NCBI GenBank assembly: GCA_016287565.1
Contig: JAEFAM010000015.1
Location: 1 to 43,308 of the forward strand
DNA from: Clostridia bacterium
GTDB taxonomy: Bacteria; Bacillota; Clostridia; UBA1212; UBA1255
DNA length: 43,308 nt
Reading direction: 5' to 3'
Part shown: piece by piece, positions 21,976 through 30,526 of the stretch
Layout of the letters: each line of letters begins with the position of its first letter
Numbering within the stretch: position 1 is the stretch's first letter
Notes under the pieces: model-generated
Database searches by the model: none
What the model saw: only the letters and a program-made list of their open reading frames with translations
Told to the model about the DNA's origin: nothing
Program-made: the position numbers and the translations under genes

Positions 21976-22926
21976 ATGAGTAAGATATTTATTGACGGGT
22001 CCGCGGGGACAACGGGGCTCAGCATAAGGAACAGGCTGGCTGAGAGACCGGAGCTGGAGATATTGACCCTCCCGGAAGAGAAAAGAAAAAATATTGACGC
22101 GAGAATAGAAATGATATATAACGCTGACGTGGCTTTCCTGTGCCTGCCGGACGAGGCTTCCGTGGAGATTGCCGAAAAGGCGAAAGACTCCAAAGCGGTG
22201 CTGATAGACACTTCCACCGCCCACAGAGTATCGGAAGGCTGGACCTACGGACTGCCGGAACTGAAAGGGCAGAGAGAAAAGCTGAAGGATTCCAAAAGGA
22301 TAGGCAATCCGGGCTGCCACGCCACAGGATATATAGTGCTGACGGCTCCTTTGGTCGAGGCGGGGCTGATCTCCGAAAACGCGTGCCTGTCCTGCACCTC
22401 TCTCACCGGTTATTCCGGCGGAGGCAAGAAAATGATCGCCGGGTACGAGAGCGGCGAGGCGGACAAGCTGCTTGAAGCTCCCAGGCTGTACGGACTCGGC
22501 CAGAGCCACAAGCATCTCCCCGAGATGGTCAGATATTCCGGGATACAAAACCCTCCTGTGTTCATGCCCGTCGTATCCTGCTTCTATTCCGGAATGGAAG
22601 TCATGATACCCTTAAGCGGGGACCTGCCTGGCGCCGGGGAGGCGGCTCCGGGGGAGATAGCGGAGATATATAAAAAGTACTACGGCGAGACGAGCGGCAA
22701 CGGAATCATCAAGATCAATTCCGGCAGCAGCGAAGAAGGGTTCCTTTCCGCCGGAGCTTTCTCCGGAAGAGACGATCTGGAGATAAGCGTTTGGGGCAGG
22801 GCAGGAAGCCTGGTCCTCACGGCACGGTACGACAACCTGGGCAAAGGCGCTTCCGGAGCCGCGATACAGAATATGAACATCGTACTTGGATACGAAGAGA
22901 CCAGGGGACTGGCGGCCGGTCGGTAA
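21976..22926 (+). CDS. argC: N-acetyl-gamma-glutamyl-phosphate reductase ArgC (type 2)
   Basis: NADPH-dependent enzyme of arginine synthesis that reduces N-acetylglutamyl phosphate to the semialdehyde. Its 316 residues and the N-terminus IFIDGSAGTTGLSIRNRL place it in the shorter type 2 AGPR group. The catalytic cysteine is in RIGNPGCHATGYI, and TSLTGYSGGGKKM and HKHLPEM are family landmarks. I use ATG 21976 with AAGGCGG upstream; GTG 21964 is in frame too. It is first in argC-argJ-argB-argD. Confidence 0.94.
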   Translation: MSKIFIDGSAGTTGLSIRNRLAERPELEILTLPEEKRKNIDARIEMIYNADVAFLCLPDEASVEIAEKAKDSKAVLIDTSTAHRVSEGWTYGLPELKGQREKLKDSKRIGNPGCHATGYIVLTAPLVEAGLISENACLSCTSLTGYSGGGKKMIAGYESGEADKLLEAPRLYGLGQSHKHLPEMVRYSGIQNPPVFMPVVSCFYSGMEVMIPLSGDLPGAGEAAPGEIAEIYKKYYGETSGNGIIKINSGSSEEGFLSAGAFSGRDDLEISVWGRAGSLVLTARYDNLGKGASGAAIQNMNIVLGYEETRGLAAGR

Positions 22927-22957
22927 GGCGTCCGGCAGAATAACGGAGGATAAAATA

Positions 22958-24172
22958 ATGAAACTGGTAAAAGGCGGCGTATGCGCTCCGAAAGGCTTTC
23001 TGGCATCGGGTATCAATTGCGGGATCCGCAAGAATAAAACTAAAAACGACCTGGCGATGGTCTACAGCGAAGTCAGAGCGGCAGCCGGGGGAGTGTACAC
23101 CACGAACCTGGTAAAAGGAGCTCCCTTGACCGTCACGAAGGACAATATTTCAGACGGCTACGCACAGGCGATCATCTGCAACAGCGGCAACGCCAACACA
23201 TGCAATTCCGACGGCATCGAGATCGCTAACAGGATGTGCGCCCTCACCGCCAAGGCTCTGGGCGTGGATCCCAAAGACGTGATAGTGGCTTCCACCGGCG
23301 TCATCGGCCAGCCGCTCCCCATCGCGCCCATAGAATCGGGCATCCCCGCGCTGAAGGCCATACTCAGCCACAAAGGCAATTCCGGAGCCGCGGAGGCAAT
23401 AATGACCACCGACACTTATAAAAAAGAAGTGGCCGTGGAGTTTACGATAGGCGGGAAAAAGTGCAGGATCGGCGGAATGGCCAAGGGCAGCGGGATGATC
23501 CATCCCAATATGGCCACGATGCTGGTGTTCCTCACTTCCGACGTTGCCATCGCTCCGGAAATGGTGAAAAAAGCGCTTTCGAAAGACGTAAAGGACACGT
23601 TCAATATGCTGAGCATCGACGGAGACACTTCCACCAACGACATGGCGGTGCTCCTGTGCAACGGCATGGCGGGCAACAGCCTCATCGACTGCGACGGCAG
23701 GGATTTCAAGACGTTCATGAAGGCGCTGAACACGGTGACCGTGTGGCTGTCAAGGAATATTGCCGCGGACGGAGAAGGGGCAACGAAGCTGCTGGAATGC
23801 GTCGTGACCGGCGGAAAGAGCAAGGGCCAGGCAAAGACCGTTGCCCGCAGCGTCGTCTGTTCCAGCCTGCTGAAAGCGGCAATGTTCGGAGCCGACGCCA
23901 ACTGGGGCAGGGTGCTGTGCGCCATCGGTTACAGCGGCGCTGACGTGGACGTGAACAAGATCGACGTTTCCTTCAAGAGCGCGGCGGGCAGCGTTAAAGT
24001 GTGCGAAAACGGAGCAGGCGTGGATTTCTCGGAAGAGGAAGCTAAAAAGGTGCTCAGCGAAAAAGAGATAGACATTTTGATCGGATTGAACGACGGCAGC
24101 TGCAAGGCCACCGCCTGGGGCTGCGACCTCACCTACGATTACGTGAGGATCAACGGCGACTACAGGACCTGA
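22958..24172 (+). CDS. argJ: Bifunctional ornithine acetyltransferase / N-acetylglutamate synthase ArgJ
   Basis: Transfers the acetyl group from N-acetylornithine to glutamate, recycling it in arginine synthesis, and may also use acetyl-CoA. The 404-residue precursor self-cleaves into alpha and beta chains at the Thr of GMIHPNMATMLVF (about residue 190). Other motifs are IICNSGNANTCN, ASTGVIGQPLP and the C-terminal AKATAWG-like segment SCKATAWGCDLTYDYVRINGDYRT in shortened form (ATAWGCDLTYDYV). ATG 22958 has CGGAGGA 7 bases upstream; the longer open frame overlaps argC. Presence of ArgJ means no argE is needed. Confidence 0.96.
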   Translation: MKLVKGGVCAPKGFLASGINCGIRKNKTKNDLAMVYSEVRAAAGGVYTTNLVKGAPLTVTKDNISDGYAQAIICNSGNANTCNSDGIEIANRMCALTAKALGVDPKDVIVASTGVIGQPLPIAPIESGIPALKAILSHKGNSGAAEAIMTTDTYKKEVAVEFTIGGKKCRIGGMAKGSGMIHPNMATMLVFLTSDVAIAPEMVKKALSKDVKDTFNMLSIDGDTSTNDMAVLLCNGMAGNSLIDCDGRDFKTFMKALNTVTVWLSRNIAADGEGATKLLECVVTGGKSKGQAKTVARSVVCSSLLKAAMFGADANWGRVLCAIGYSGADVDVNKIDVSFKSAAGSVKVCENGAGVDFSEEEAKKVLSEKEIDILIGLNDGSCKATAWGCDLTYDYVRINGDYRT

Positions 24173-24216
24173 GGCACCCGGACCGGCGGCAGGACAAAAA
24201 AGCAGAGGAGATCTGT

Positions 24217-25080
24217 ATGGAACAGCAAGTTTCCAATTCCGACAGGACCGAAGTGCTCATCCAGGCGCTTCCCTACATAAAACGCTACATAGGAAAGACC
24301 GTTGTGGTGAAATACGGCGGCCACGCGATGGTGGACGACAAGCTTAAGGCCCAGGTGATGCAGGACCTGGTGCTGCTGTGGCTCATCGGCGTGAAAGTGG
24401 TATTCGTACACGGCGGCGGCCCCGAGATCAGCGCCATGATGAAGCGGCTGGGAAAAGAGGTCAGCTTCGTCGACGGGCTCAGGGTCACGGACGCGGAGAC
24501 CGTGGACATCGTGCAGATGGTGCTGACGGGGAAAGTGAACAAGACTCTGGTCACCATGCTGGAGACCGGCGGCGGAAAGGCCGTGGGCATATCCGGCGTT
24601 GACGGGCGGCTCATCGAAGCCAGGCAGAAGGACCCGCGGCTGGGATTCGTGGGAGATATCGTCAGGGTCAATATCAGTCCCGTACGCGACCTGCTGGACA
24701 ACGGCTACATCCCCGTGATCGCGGGCATCGGCTGCGACGCAGAGGGCAATATCTACAACATAAACGGCGACACCGCCGCGGCCAGGATCGCCGGGGCACT
24801 GGGAGCGGAAAGGCTTTTGCTGATGACCGACATCGACGGCATCAGGAGAGACGTGAACGACCCTTCCACTATGATATCTGAACTCACCAGAGACGAGGCG
24901 GCGGCGCTCATAACCGACGGCGTGGTCACCGGCGGAATGATACCGAAAGTGGAATGCTGCCTCACCGCCGTTGACGGGGGAGTGAAAAACGCCGTGATAC
25001 TTGATGGAAGAGTGCCTCACTCGGTGCTGCTGGAACTGCTTACCGACGAAGGCGCCGGCACCTGGATAAAAGGGCATTGA
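24217..25080 (+). CDS. argB: Acetylglutamate kinase ArgB
   Basis: Amino-acid kinase that phosphorylates N-acetylglutamate. It has 287 residues. Motifs are VVKYGGHAM (ATP phosphate binding), FVHGGGPEIS, the substrate loop TGKVNKTLV, NGDTAAARIAGAL and MTDIDGI. The N-terminal helix TEVLIQALPYIKRYIGK matches the hexameric, arginine-inhibited form of the enzyme, so feedback control by arginine is likely. It lies 44 bases after argJ, with an AGAGGAG site. Confidence 0.96.
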   Translation: MEQQVSNSDRTEVLIQALPYIKRYIGKTVVVKYGGHAMVDDKLKAQVMQDLVLLWLIGVKVVFVHGGGPEISAMMKRLGKEVSFVDGLRVTDAETVDIVQMVLTGKVNKTLVTMLETGGGKAVGISGVDGRLIEARQKDPRLGFVGDIVRVNISPVRDLLDNGYIPVIAGIGCDAEGNIYNINGDTAAARIAGALGAERLLLMTDIDGIRRDVNDPSTMISELTRDEAAALITDGVVTGGMIPKVECCLTAVDGGVKNAVILDGRVPHSVLLELLTDEGAGTWIKGH

Positions 25081-25099
25081 CCGCCCGGGGAGAAAAAAT

Positions 25100-26266
25100 A
25101 TGACCGTTCGGGAAAAAGATAAAAAATATATCGCAAATACGTACAACCGTTTTCAGCCCGTGCTGGTATCCGGTTCGGGCGCCGTCGTAAAGGACGAGGA
25201 CGGGAAAGTATATATCGATATGGGCAGCGGCATAGGCGTCAACGTGTTCGGCTATTCCGATCCGGAATGGGCCGCCGCCGTGGCAAAACAGGCCTCTCTG
25301 CTCCAGCATACGTCCAATCTGTATTACACGGAGCCCTGCGTTAAACTGGCGGAAATGCTTTGTGCGGCCACGGGTATGGACAAGGTGTTTTTCGGCAATT
25401 CGGGAGCCGAGGCCAACGAGTGCGCCGTGAAGGTGGCCCGTAAGTACGCCGCGGACAATTACGGCCCTGAAAGGCACGTGATATTGACGCTTTCCAACAG
25501 TTTCCACGGCCGCACGCTCACCACGCTGTCGGCAACGGGCCAGGAGCATTACCACGAGCTGTTTCAGCCGTTGACGCCCGGGTTCAGGCACGTGTGCGCC
25601 GGAGATATGGAAGGACTGGAACGGGAGCTCAAAAAAGGCGACGTGGCTGCTCTCTTGATGGAATGCGTGCAGGGAGAAGGTGGAGTGATACCCGTCGACC
25701 CTGAGTGGGCATTGCAGGCGGAGCAGCTCCTTAACGAATACGGCGCGCTCCTGATGATAGACGAAGTGCAGACGGGCAACGGCCGCACCGGCGCCCTTTA
25801 TGCTTATATGAACTACGGCCTCAGACCAGACGTGGTGACCACCGCGAAAGGGCTGGGCGGGGGACTCCCGATAGGCGCGGCGCTGATGTCCTCCAAAGTG
25901 TCCGGAGTGCTGGGTTTCGGAGATCACGGCTCCACTTTCGGGGGCAATCCCGTTGCCTGCGCCGGGGCCTGTTCCGTGATCGGCCGTATCGACGAAAAAC
26001 TGCTTTCTGAAGTCAGGCGCAAGGGCAAATGGCTCACGGAGTTCTTCGGCGCGCTTCCCGGCGTCAGGTCCGTGTCGGGCATGGGCCTCATGATCGGCAT
26101 ACAGACAAAAAGGCCCGCGGGAGAGATCGTCCGGGAGTGCGTTGACAACGGCGTGCTCTGCCTGACGGCGAAAGACCGGGTGCGGCTGCTGCCTCCGCTC
26201 ACCATTTCCGACGGGGAGATGAAGAAAGCGGCGGAAATTATTGCCTCGGCCATCGGGGCATATTGA
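25100..26266 (+). CDS. argD: Acetylornithine aminotransferase ArgD
   Basis: PLP aminotransferase (class III) that makes N-acetylornithine from the semialdehyde and glutamate; may also serve in lysine synthesis as an N-succinyl-DAP aminotransferase. It has 388 residues. Motifs: YIDMGSGIGVNVFGY, FFGNSGAEANECAVK, FHGRTLTTLSATGQ, the cofactor aspartate in LLMIDEVQTGNGRTG, the PLP lysine in VVTTAKGLGGGLPIGA, and STFGGNPVACA. It starts 19 bases after argB. Its TGA stop lies inside the -35 box of the ferredoxin promoter. Confidence 0.95.
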   Translation: MTVREKDKKYIANTYNRFQPVLVSGSGAVVKDEDGKVYIDMGSGIGVNVFGYSDPEWAAAVAKQASLLQHTSNLYYTEPCVKLAEMLCAATGMDKVFFGNSGAEANECAVKVARKYAADNYGPERHVILTLSNSFHGRTLTTLSATGQEHYHELFQPLTPGFRHVCAGDMEGLERELKKGDVAALLMECVQGEGGVIPVDPEWALQAEQLLNEYGALLMIDEVQTGNGRTGALYAYMNYGLRPDVVTTAKGLGGGLPIGAALMSSKVSGVLGFGDHGSTFGGNPVACAGACSVIGRIDEKLLSEVRRKGKWLTEFFGALPGVRSVSGMGLMIGIQTKRPAGEIVRECVDNGVLCLTAKDRVRLLPPLTISDGEMKKAAEIIASAIGAY

Positions 26267-26290
26267 CAAAACGGTAAAAAGTGATAAAAT
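26263..26290 (+). promoter_or_regulatory. Promoter of the ferredoxin gene
   Basis: TTGACA at 26263-26268, a 16-bp spacer and TAAAAT at 26285-26290. The -35 hexamer contains the argD stop codon (26264-26266). Confidence 0.75.
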
Positions 26291-26323
26291 ATCCGCATAA
26301 CGAAGATTTGGAGGTGTTTGATT

Positions 26324-26497
26324 ATGGCATACAAAATTTCAGATGACTGTATCTCCTGCGGCGCTTGCGCTGCCGAGTGTCCTGTAGAGTGCATCAGCGA
26401 GGGTGACGGTAAATACGAGATCGATCCCGAGGCCTGCATCGAGTGCGGAAACTGCGCTCAGGTCTGCCCTGTGGAAGCACCCAAACTTGACGAGTGA
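26324..26497 (+). CDS. 2[4Fe-4S] ferredoxin, clostridial type
   Basis: Small soluble electron carrier of 57 residues. Two CxxCxxCxxxC(P) motifs are plain: CISCGACAAECP (Cys9, 12, 15, 19) and CIECGNCAQVCP (Cys38, 41, 44, 48), each binding one [4Fe-4S] cluster. The start ATGGCATAC has the site GGAGGTG (26310-26316), 7 bases upstream. It has its own promoter and terminator, consistent with a strongly expressed single-gene unit. Likely partners are pyruvate:ferredoxin oxidoreductase and hydrogenase, neither of which is in the window. Confidence 0.95.
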   Translation: MAYKISDDCISCGACAAECPVECISEGDGKYEIDPEACIECGNCAQVCPVEAPKLDE

Positions 26498-26527
26498 TCC
26501 AAGGAACAACGAGATAAGTTTATCCGG

Positions 26528-26564
26528 GAGGCTGTCTCTTTCCAGGAGACGGCCTCGCTTTTTT
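26528..26564 (+). terminator. Rho-independent terminator of the ferredoxin gene
   Basis: GAGGCTGTCTC (26528-26538) pairs with GAGACGGCCTC (26546-26556), an 11-bp stem with one T-G pair and a 7-base loop, followed by a T run to 26564. Confidence 0.9.
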
Positions 26565-26579
26565 AAGACGGGCAGAGTT

Positions 26580-27350
26580 ATGGACGCGGACCGGGAGGCC
26601 CTGACGGAACTGAGGGAAGGAGAGCAGCTCGACGACCTTCAGCTGAAAGGCCTTAAGATAATACAGAAAAAGGGAGCTTTCCGCTACGGCACCGACGCGG
26701 TGCTGCTGGCCAATTTCGCCGCGGAAAGGATCTCCGGAGACGGCAGGCTGAGAAAGCGTCTGGCCGCGAAGACTCCTGCCAGGCCTGTAAGGATACTGGA
26801 TGTGGGTTCCGGCACGGGGATCGTCCCCATACTTATGTGCGGCAAGATCGAAGCCGGGCCCGGAAATATCGAATATACGGGGATAGAACTGTTCGAGGAT
26901 ATGTGCGAACTCTCCAGGCGCAGCATACTTATAAACGGCCAGGAAGGCCTGGTCGATATAGTGTGCGGCGACGTCTGCGACAGCGGCCTGGCTCCTTCTT
27001 CCTTCGACGCGCTGACGATCAATCCGCCTTACGTGCGCCGCCGGAGCGGCATCATAAGCGAAGGGTCCGAGGTGGCCCATGCCAGGCACGAGATACTGCG
27101 GACCCAGGAAGAGATGATGATATCCGGCGCCAGGCTGCTTAAAGATCTGGGACTGTTTTTTATGGTCAACAGGCCGGACAGGCTTGCGGACGCTCTGGCG
27201 GCCATTCGTCAATGCGGCGTGGAACCGGTGGAGCTCCGCATGGTGCACGCGTTCGTTGACGCGGCTCCGGTGATGTTTTTGTGCTCCGGCAGAAAAGGCG
27301 GAGGCAGGGGGCTGAAAGTATTGCCACCGCTGATACTGGGCGGGAGGTAG
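26580..27350 (+). CDS. tRNA1(Val) (adenine37-N6)-methyltransferase-like (TrmN6/YabB)
   Basis: SAM-dependent methyltransferase of the TrmN6/YabB type, which modifies adenine 37 in a tRNA in the family's known members. The 256 residues begin with DDLQLKGLKIIQKKGAFRYGTDAVLLANF, characteristic of this group in its first part (GLKIIQKKGAFRYGTDAVLL). The SAM loop VRILDVGSGTGIVPILM and the catalytic NPPY (in LTINPPYVRR) follow. I use ATG 26580 because the earlier open frame crosses the ferredoxin gene and its terminator; the ribosome site is weak. It sits 7 bases before rsmI, as yabB does in Bacillus. No promoter was found between terminator and start. Confidence 0.88.
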   Translation: MDADREALTELREGEQLDDLQLKGLKIIQKKGAFRYGTDAVLLANFAAERISGDGRLRKRLAAKTPARPVRILDVGSGTGIVPILMCGKIEAGPGNIEYTGIELFEDMCELSRRSILINGQEGLVDIVCGDVCDSGLAPSSFDALTINPPYVRRRSGIISEGSEVAHARHEILRTQEEMMISGARLLKDLGLFFMVNRPDRLADALAAIRQCGVEPVELRMVHAFVDAAPVMFLCSGRKGGGRGLKVLPPLILGGR

Positions 27351-27357
27351 ACGTAAA

Positions 27358-28248
27358 ATGCTGTACGTTGTAGGAACGCCGATCGGAAATCTTGACGATA
27401 TAACGCTGAGGGCCCTCAGGACCCTCGAAAATGCCGATCTGATCGCCGCAGAGGACACCAGGCATACCATGTCCCTGCTGGAGCATTTCGGCTTTAAAAA
27501 GCCTGTTATAAGCTATTTCGAGCACAATAAAATGAGCCGCGGCCCCGAGATCCTGCAGAAGCTTAAGGAAGGGGCGGAAGTGGCCCTGGTCTCGGACGCG
27601 GGGATGCCCGGGATCTGCGATCCGGGGTACGAACTTATAAGGGACAGCCTGGCAGAAGGGATAGAAGTCACGGTGATACCGGGACCTTCCGCCTGCGTCA
27701 CCGCGCTGGTGCTCTCGGGGCTGCCCACGGACGGTTTCGTGTTTGCGGGGTTCATCGGCACGGACAATAAATCGCGCCGCGCCTTTTTCGACCGGCTCCT
27801 TTGCGAAAGCCGGACCACGGTCTGCTACGAGGCGCCCCACCGGATCCTCAAAACGCTTTCGGAACTGTCAACGCTTTTCGCCGAGAGCGGGACGCCGGAG
27901 CGGCGGATCGCGCTTTGCCGGGAGCTTACGAAGGTACACGAAGAAGTGGTGAGAGGCACGGCGGCTGAGTTGTTGACCCGGTTCGAACAGGATGCTCCGA
28001 GGGGAGAATTCGTGGTGTGCATAGAGGGCGCGAAGGAAGGAGCCCGGACAGGCGCAGGTGCAGGGCGCCGCGTTGCCGCCGGGGCGGACGATCGCCCGGA
28101 CGCTGCGGAGGAGCAGATGCGTGATTTCTATTCCGGCCTGATCTCTTCGGGAACGCTTCCCAAGGAAGCCATGAAAAAGCTCCAGGAGCGGTACGGGATA
28201 TCGAGAAACGAAGCATACAGGATAGTAAAACTGCCTGAAAAGATATAA
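27358..28248 (+). CDS. rsmI: 16S rRNA (cytidine1402-2'-O)-methyltransferase RsmI
   Basis: Tetrapyrrole-methylase-fold enzyme that 2'-O-methylates C1402 in the 30S decoding centre. It has 296 residues. Motifs: LYVVGTPIGNLDDITLRALRTL at the start (GTPIGNLDDITLRAL), AAEDTRHTM, VSDAGMPGICDPGY and VIPGPSACVTALVLSGLP. The C-terminal region holds a Gly/Ala/Arg-rich linker (about 226-250) and the small HTH-like RsmI tail KEAMKKLQERYGISRNEAYRI in its core (LQERYGISRNEAY). It is coupled to the TrmN6-like gene. Confidence 0.95.
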   Translation: MLYVVGTPIGNLDDITLRALRTLENADLIAAEDTRHTMSLLEHFGFKKPVISYFEHNKMSRGPEILQKLKEGAEVALVSDAGMPGICDPGYELIRDSLAEGIEVTVIPGPSACVTALVLSGLPTDGFVFAGFIGTDNKSRRAFFDRLLCESRTTVCYEAPHRILKTLSELSTLFAESGTPERRIALCRELTKVHEEVVRGTAAELLTRFEQDAPRGEFVVCIEGAKEGARTGAGAGRRVAAGADDRPDAAEEQMRDFYSGLISSGTLPKEAMKKLQERYGISRNEAYRIVKLPEKI

Positions 28249-28285
28249 AATAAAACGAATTCTGTTAAAAAGGGGAATGATCACG

Positions 28286-28993
28286 ATGTCTGAAGGTTTC
28301 AACGGTAAAATGAAGGCGGTCACGTTCAGCTACGACGACGGTGTGACTCAGGACAGAAGGCTTGTAAGGATATTGAACAGATACGGGCTCAAGTGCACGT
28401 TCAACATCAATTCCGCGCTTCTGGGGCAGCCCTGGAACATCTACCAGCAGGGCGTCAATCTGGCTCACGTTAAGATCCATCCCGACGAGGTGCGCCACGT
28501 GTACGAAGGCCACGAGGTAGCGGTGCACACGCTCCATCATCCGGCCCTCAGCGCATTGTCCGACGAAGAAGTGGTCAGGGAAGTGGAGGAGGACCGCCTG
28601 AAACTCAGCGAACTTGCCGGATACGAAGTGGTAGGCATGGCTTACCCTGGAGGCACTCCGTGCATGAACCGGCACGTTGCCGATCTCATCAGGGACTATA
28701 CGGGCGTTAAATATTCCAGGACCACTACCGCCACTTATTCTTTCGAACTGCCCGCGGACCCGTACGTGCTCGATCCCACGGTGCATCATCACGCAGATAT
28801 GGACGGCCTGTTCGAACTGGGCAGGAAATTCATAGAGCTGAAGCCCGACAGACCCCGGCTGTTCTACATATGGGGGCACGCCTACGAATTCGACGTTTCC
28901 GAGGACGAGTGGGAAAGATTCGAAGAATTCTGCAAGCTCATATCCGGCAGGGACGACATATTCTACGGAACCAACAAAGAAGTGCTTCTTTGA
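28286..28993 (+). CDS. Polysaccharide-deacetylase-family protein (NodB fold), cytosolic
   Basis: Carbohydrate esterase family 4-like protein of 235 residues with no signal peptide. The metal-binding NodB motif 1 is TFSYDDGV (Asp-Asp), motif 2 is the His pair in VHTLHHPAL, and motif 3 is MAYPGG. Because it appears cytosolic, the substrate may be a small N-acetylated sugar or related amide and not the wall itself; this is inference. I chose ATG 28286 because AAGGGGA lies about 10 bases upstream, while ATG 28277 sits on that site. Neighbours give no metabolic clue. Confidence 0.85.
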   Translation: MSEGFNGKMKAVTFSYDDGVTQDRRLVRILNRYGLKCTFNINSALLGQPWNIYQQGVNLAHVKIHPDEVRHVYEGHEVAVHTLHHPALSALSDEEVVREVEEDRLKLSELAGYEVVGMAYPGGTPCMNRHVADLIRDYTGVKYSRTTTATYSFELPADPYVLDPTVHHHADMDGLFELGRKFIELKPDRPRLFYIWGHAYEFDVSEDEWERFEEFCKLISGRDDIFYGTNKEVLL

Positions 28994-29033
28994 CGGCGGC
29001 GGAACAGCGGCCGATAAACGGCCTGCAGGCGTC

Positions 29034-29060
29034 TTGCAGATGACAGACAAGGGATATAAC
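29034..29060 (+). promoter_or_regulatory. Possible promoter of the dipeptidase gene
   Basis: TTGCAG at 29034-29039 and TATAAC at 29055-29060, spaced by only 15 bases. A GGCCG/CGGCC hairpin lies just before it (about 29009-29023). Confidence 0.35.
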
Positions 29061-29091
29061 GCAACGAAACAATCAGAAAAAGGTGGAAACG

Positions 29092-30090
29092 ATGGATCAC
29101 AGCGCAGAGATCAAAAAATACGTCTCCTGTCACGAAAAGGAGATACTTGAAGACCTGTTCAAACTTATGAAGATAGACAGTTCTTTCTCCGAAAACGGAA
29201 GAGACGCGGCCCATCCCTTCGGGGCCGGGAGCGCCGAAGCCCTGGAAGAATGCGCCAAAATGATGGCGGGATACGGCTTCCCCGTAAAGAACTACGACAA
29301 TTACGTGATCGCCGCAGATATAGGAGAAGGAGAGCGGGAACTGGACATACTTGCCCATCTGGACGTGGTGCCGGCGGGAGAAGGATGGACGGTGACCGAT
29401 CCGTTCAGTCCGGTATTGACCGAGGACGGGATCATTTACGGAAGAGGCTCCGCAGACGATAAAGGCCCGGCGATCGCCGCGCTTTACGCTTTCAGAGCCA
29501 TTAAAGAACTTGGCATCCCGCTTAAAAAGAATGCCAGGCTGATAATGGGCGGCTGCGAGGAGCTGGGGCTGGGAGACCTGGAATATTATTTCGAACGGGA
29601 ACCTCACGCCAGATACAGTTTTTCTCCCGACGCGGATTATCCGCTTATCAACGCCGAAAGAGGCATCTCCGGCACGGATATCAAGACGGTGTTTACCGAT
29701 GAGGAGGCGGGAGCGTCTCCCATAGTTTCGATCCATTCCGGATTGAGGCGGAATATGGTACCCTACAGCGCCGCTGCCGTGATCGACACTGCCGGATGCG
29801 GACTGGATCCCGGGGCGATCGCCGCCGTTGCCGCCTCCGTCGCCAAACGCTCGGGCACAGGCATAGAGATCACTTCCGACGGCAGCGTCGTCAAACTTGA
29901 CGTCCGGGGAGTGGGAGGCCACGCGTCCATTCCGGAAAGCTCCGTCAACAGCCTCACCTGCCTTATGGAGATCATCTCCGCGCTGCCGTTTACGGACAAG
30001 GTCTCGGAGACCGTAAGGGCTTTTTCCCGCCTTTATCCGTTCGGAGTTTATCACGGCGAGGCTGTGGGGATCGATATGGAGGACAAGTAG
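29092..30090 (+). pseudogene. PepV-like M20 dipeptidase, N-terminal part, ended by in-frame TAG
   Basis: N-terminal 332 residues of a Zn-dependent M20A dipeptidase of the PepV type, which cleaves dipeptides in the cytosol. Metal and catalytic motifs are present: HLD in DILAHLDVVPAGEGW, the bridging Asp in YGRGSADDKGPA, the Glu pair in GGCEELG, and Asp in SPDADYPL. Reading stops at TAG 30088-30090, just after MEDK. The same frame continues without another stop to 30522 and encodes the rest of the family, including its last metal ligand. Start ATG 29092 has AAAAAGGTGG upstream. A one-base nonsense change (or assembly error) is the simplest reading; readthrough is possible. Without the downstream part the enzyme should be inactive. 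Confidence 0.85.
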
Positions 30091-30117
30091 AGCGGCAGGC
30101 GTACGTCCAGCTTCAAC

Positions 30118-30522
30118 GTGATGCATTACGAAAAGGGACTGCTCACAGCTCAGATCGACAGCAGGGTGCCTTATATGGCCACCGACGGCAACTTCAACAG
30201 GCCCCTTAAAGAGGCGCTTTTAAAAGCCGGCGCGGGGGAGGTAAGAGTTTCCCTGAACCCCTGCCACCTGGTGCCCGAAGATTCGCCCTTCGTTCAGAAA
30301 CTGATGGCCAGCTACCGGAAAGTTACGGGCGACAATGAAGGAAAACCTTTCGCCATCGGCGGAGGCACCTACGTGCACAACATCGACAACGGAGTGGCTT
30401 TCGGCTGCGCCATGCCCGGCGTCGACAACCGAATGCACGGCCCCGACGAGTTCATGATGAAAGACGTGCTTTTAAAGAGCGTTGAGATATTTGCCGACGC
30501 CGTCATTTCCATATGCGGGTGA
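30118..30522 (+). pseudogene. PepV-like M20 dipeptidase, C-terminal part, same frame after TAG
   Basis: The frame resumes directly after TAG 30088 with SGRRTSSFN and continues to TGA 30522. It carries the rest of the catalytic domain and the final metal ligand in RMHGPDEFM, typical of PepV (HGxDE). A GTG at 30118 and an ATG at 30121 could restart translation but have no ribosome site, and the product would lack the active site. The joined reading frame 29092-30522 has 476 codons, close to the usual PepV length. Confidence 0.82.
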
Positions 30523-30526
30523 CCTT

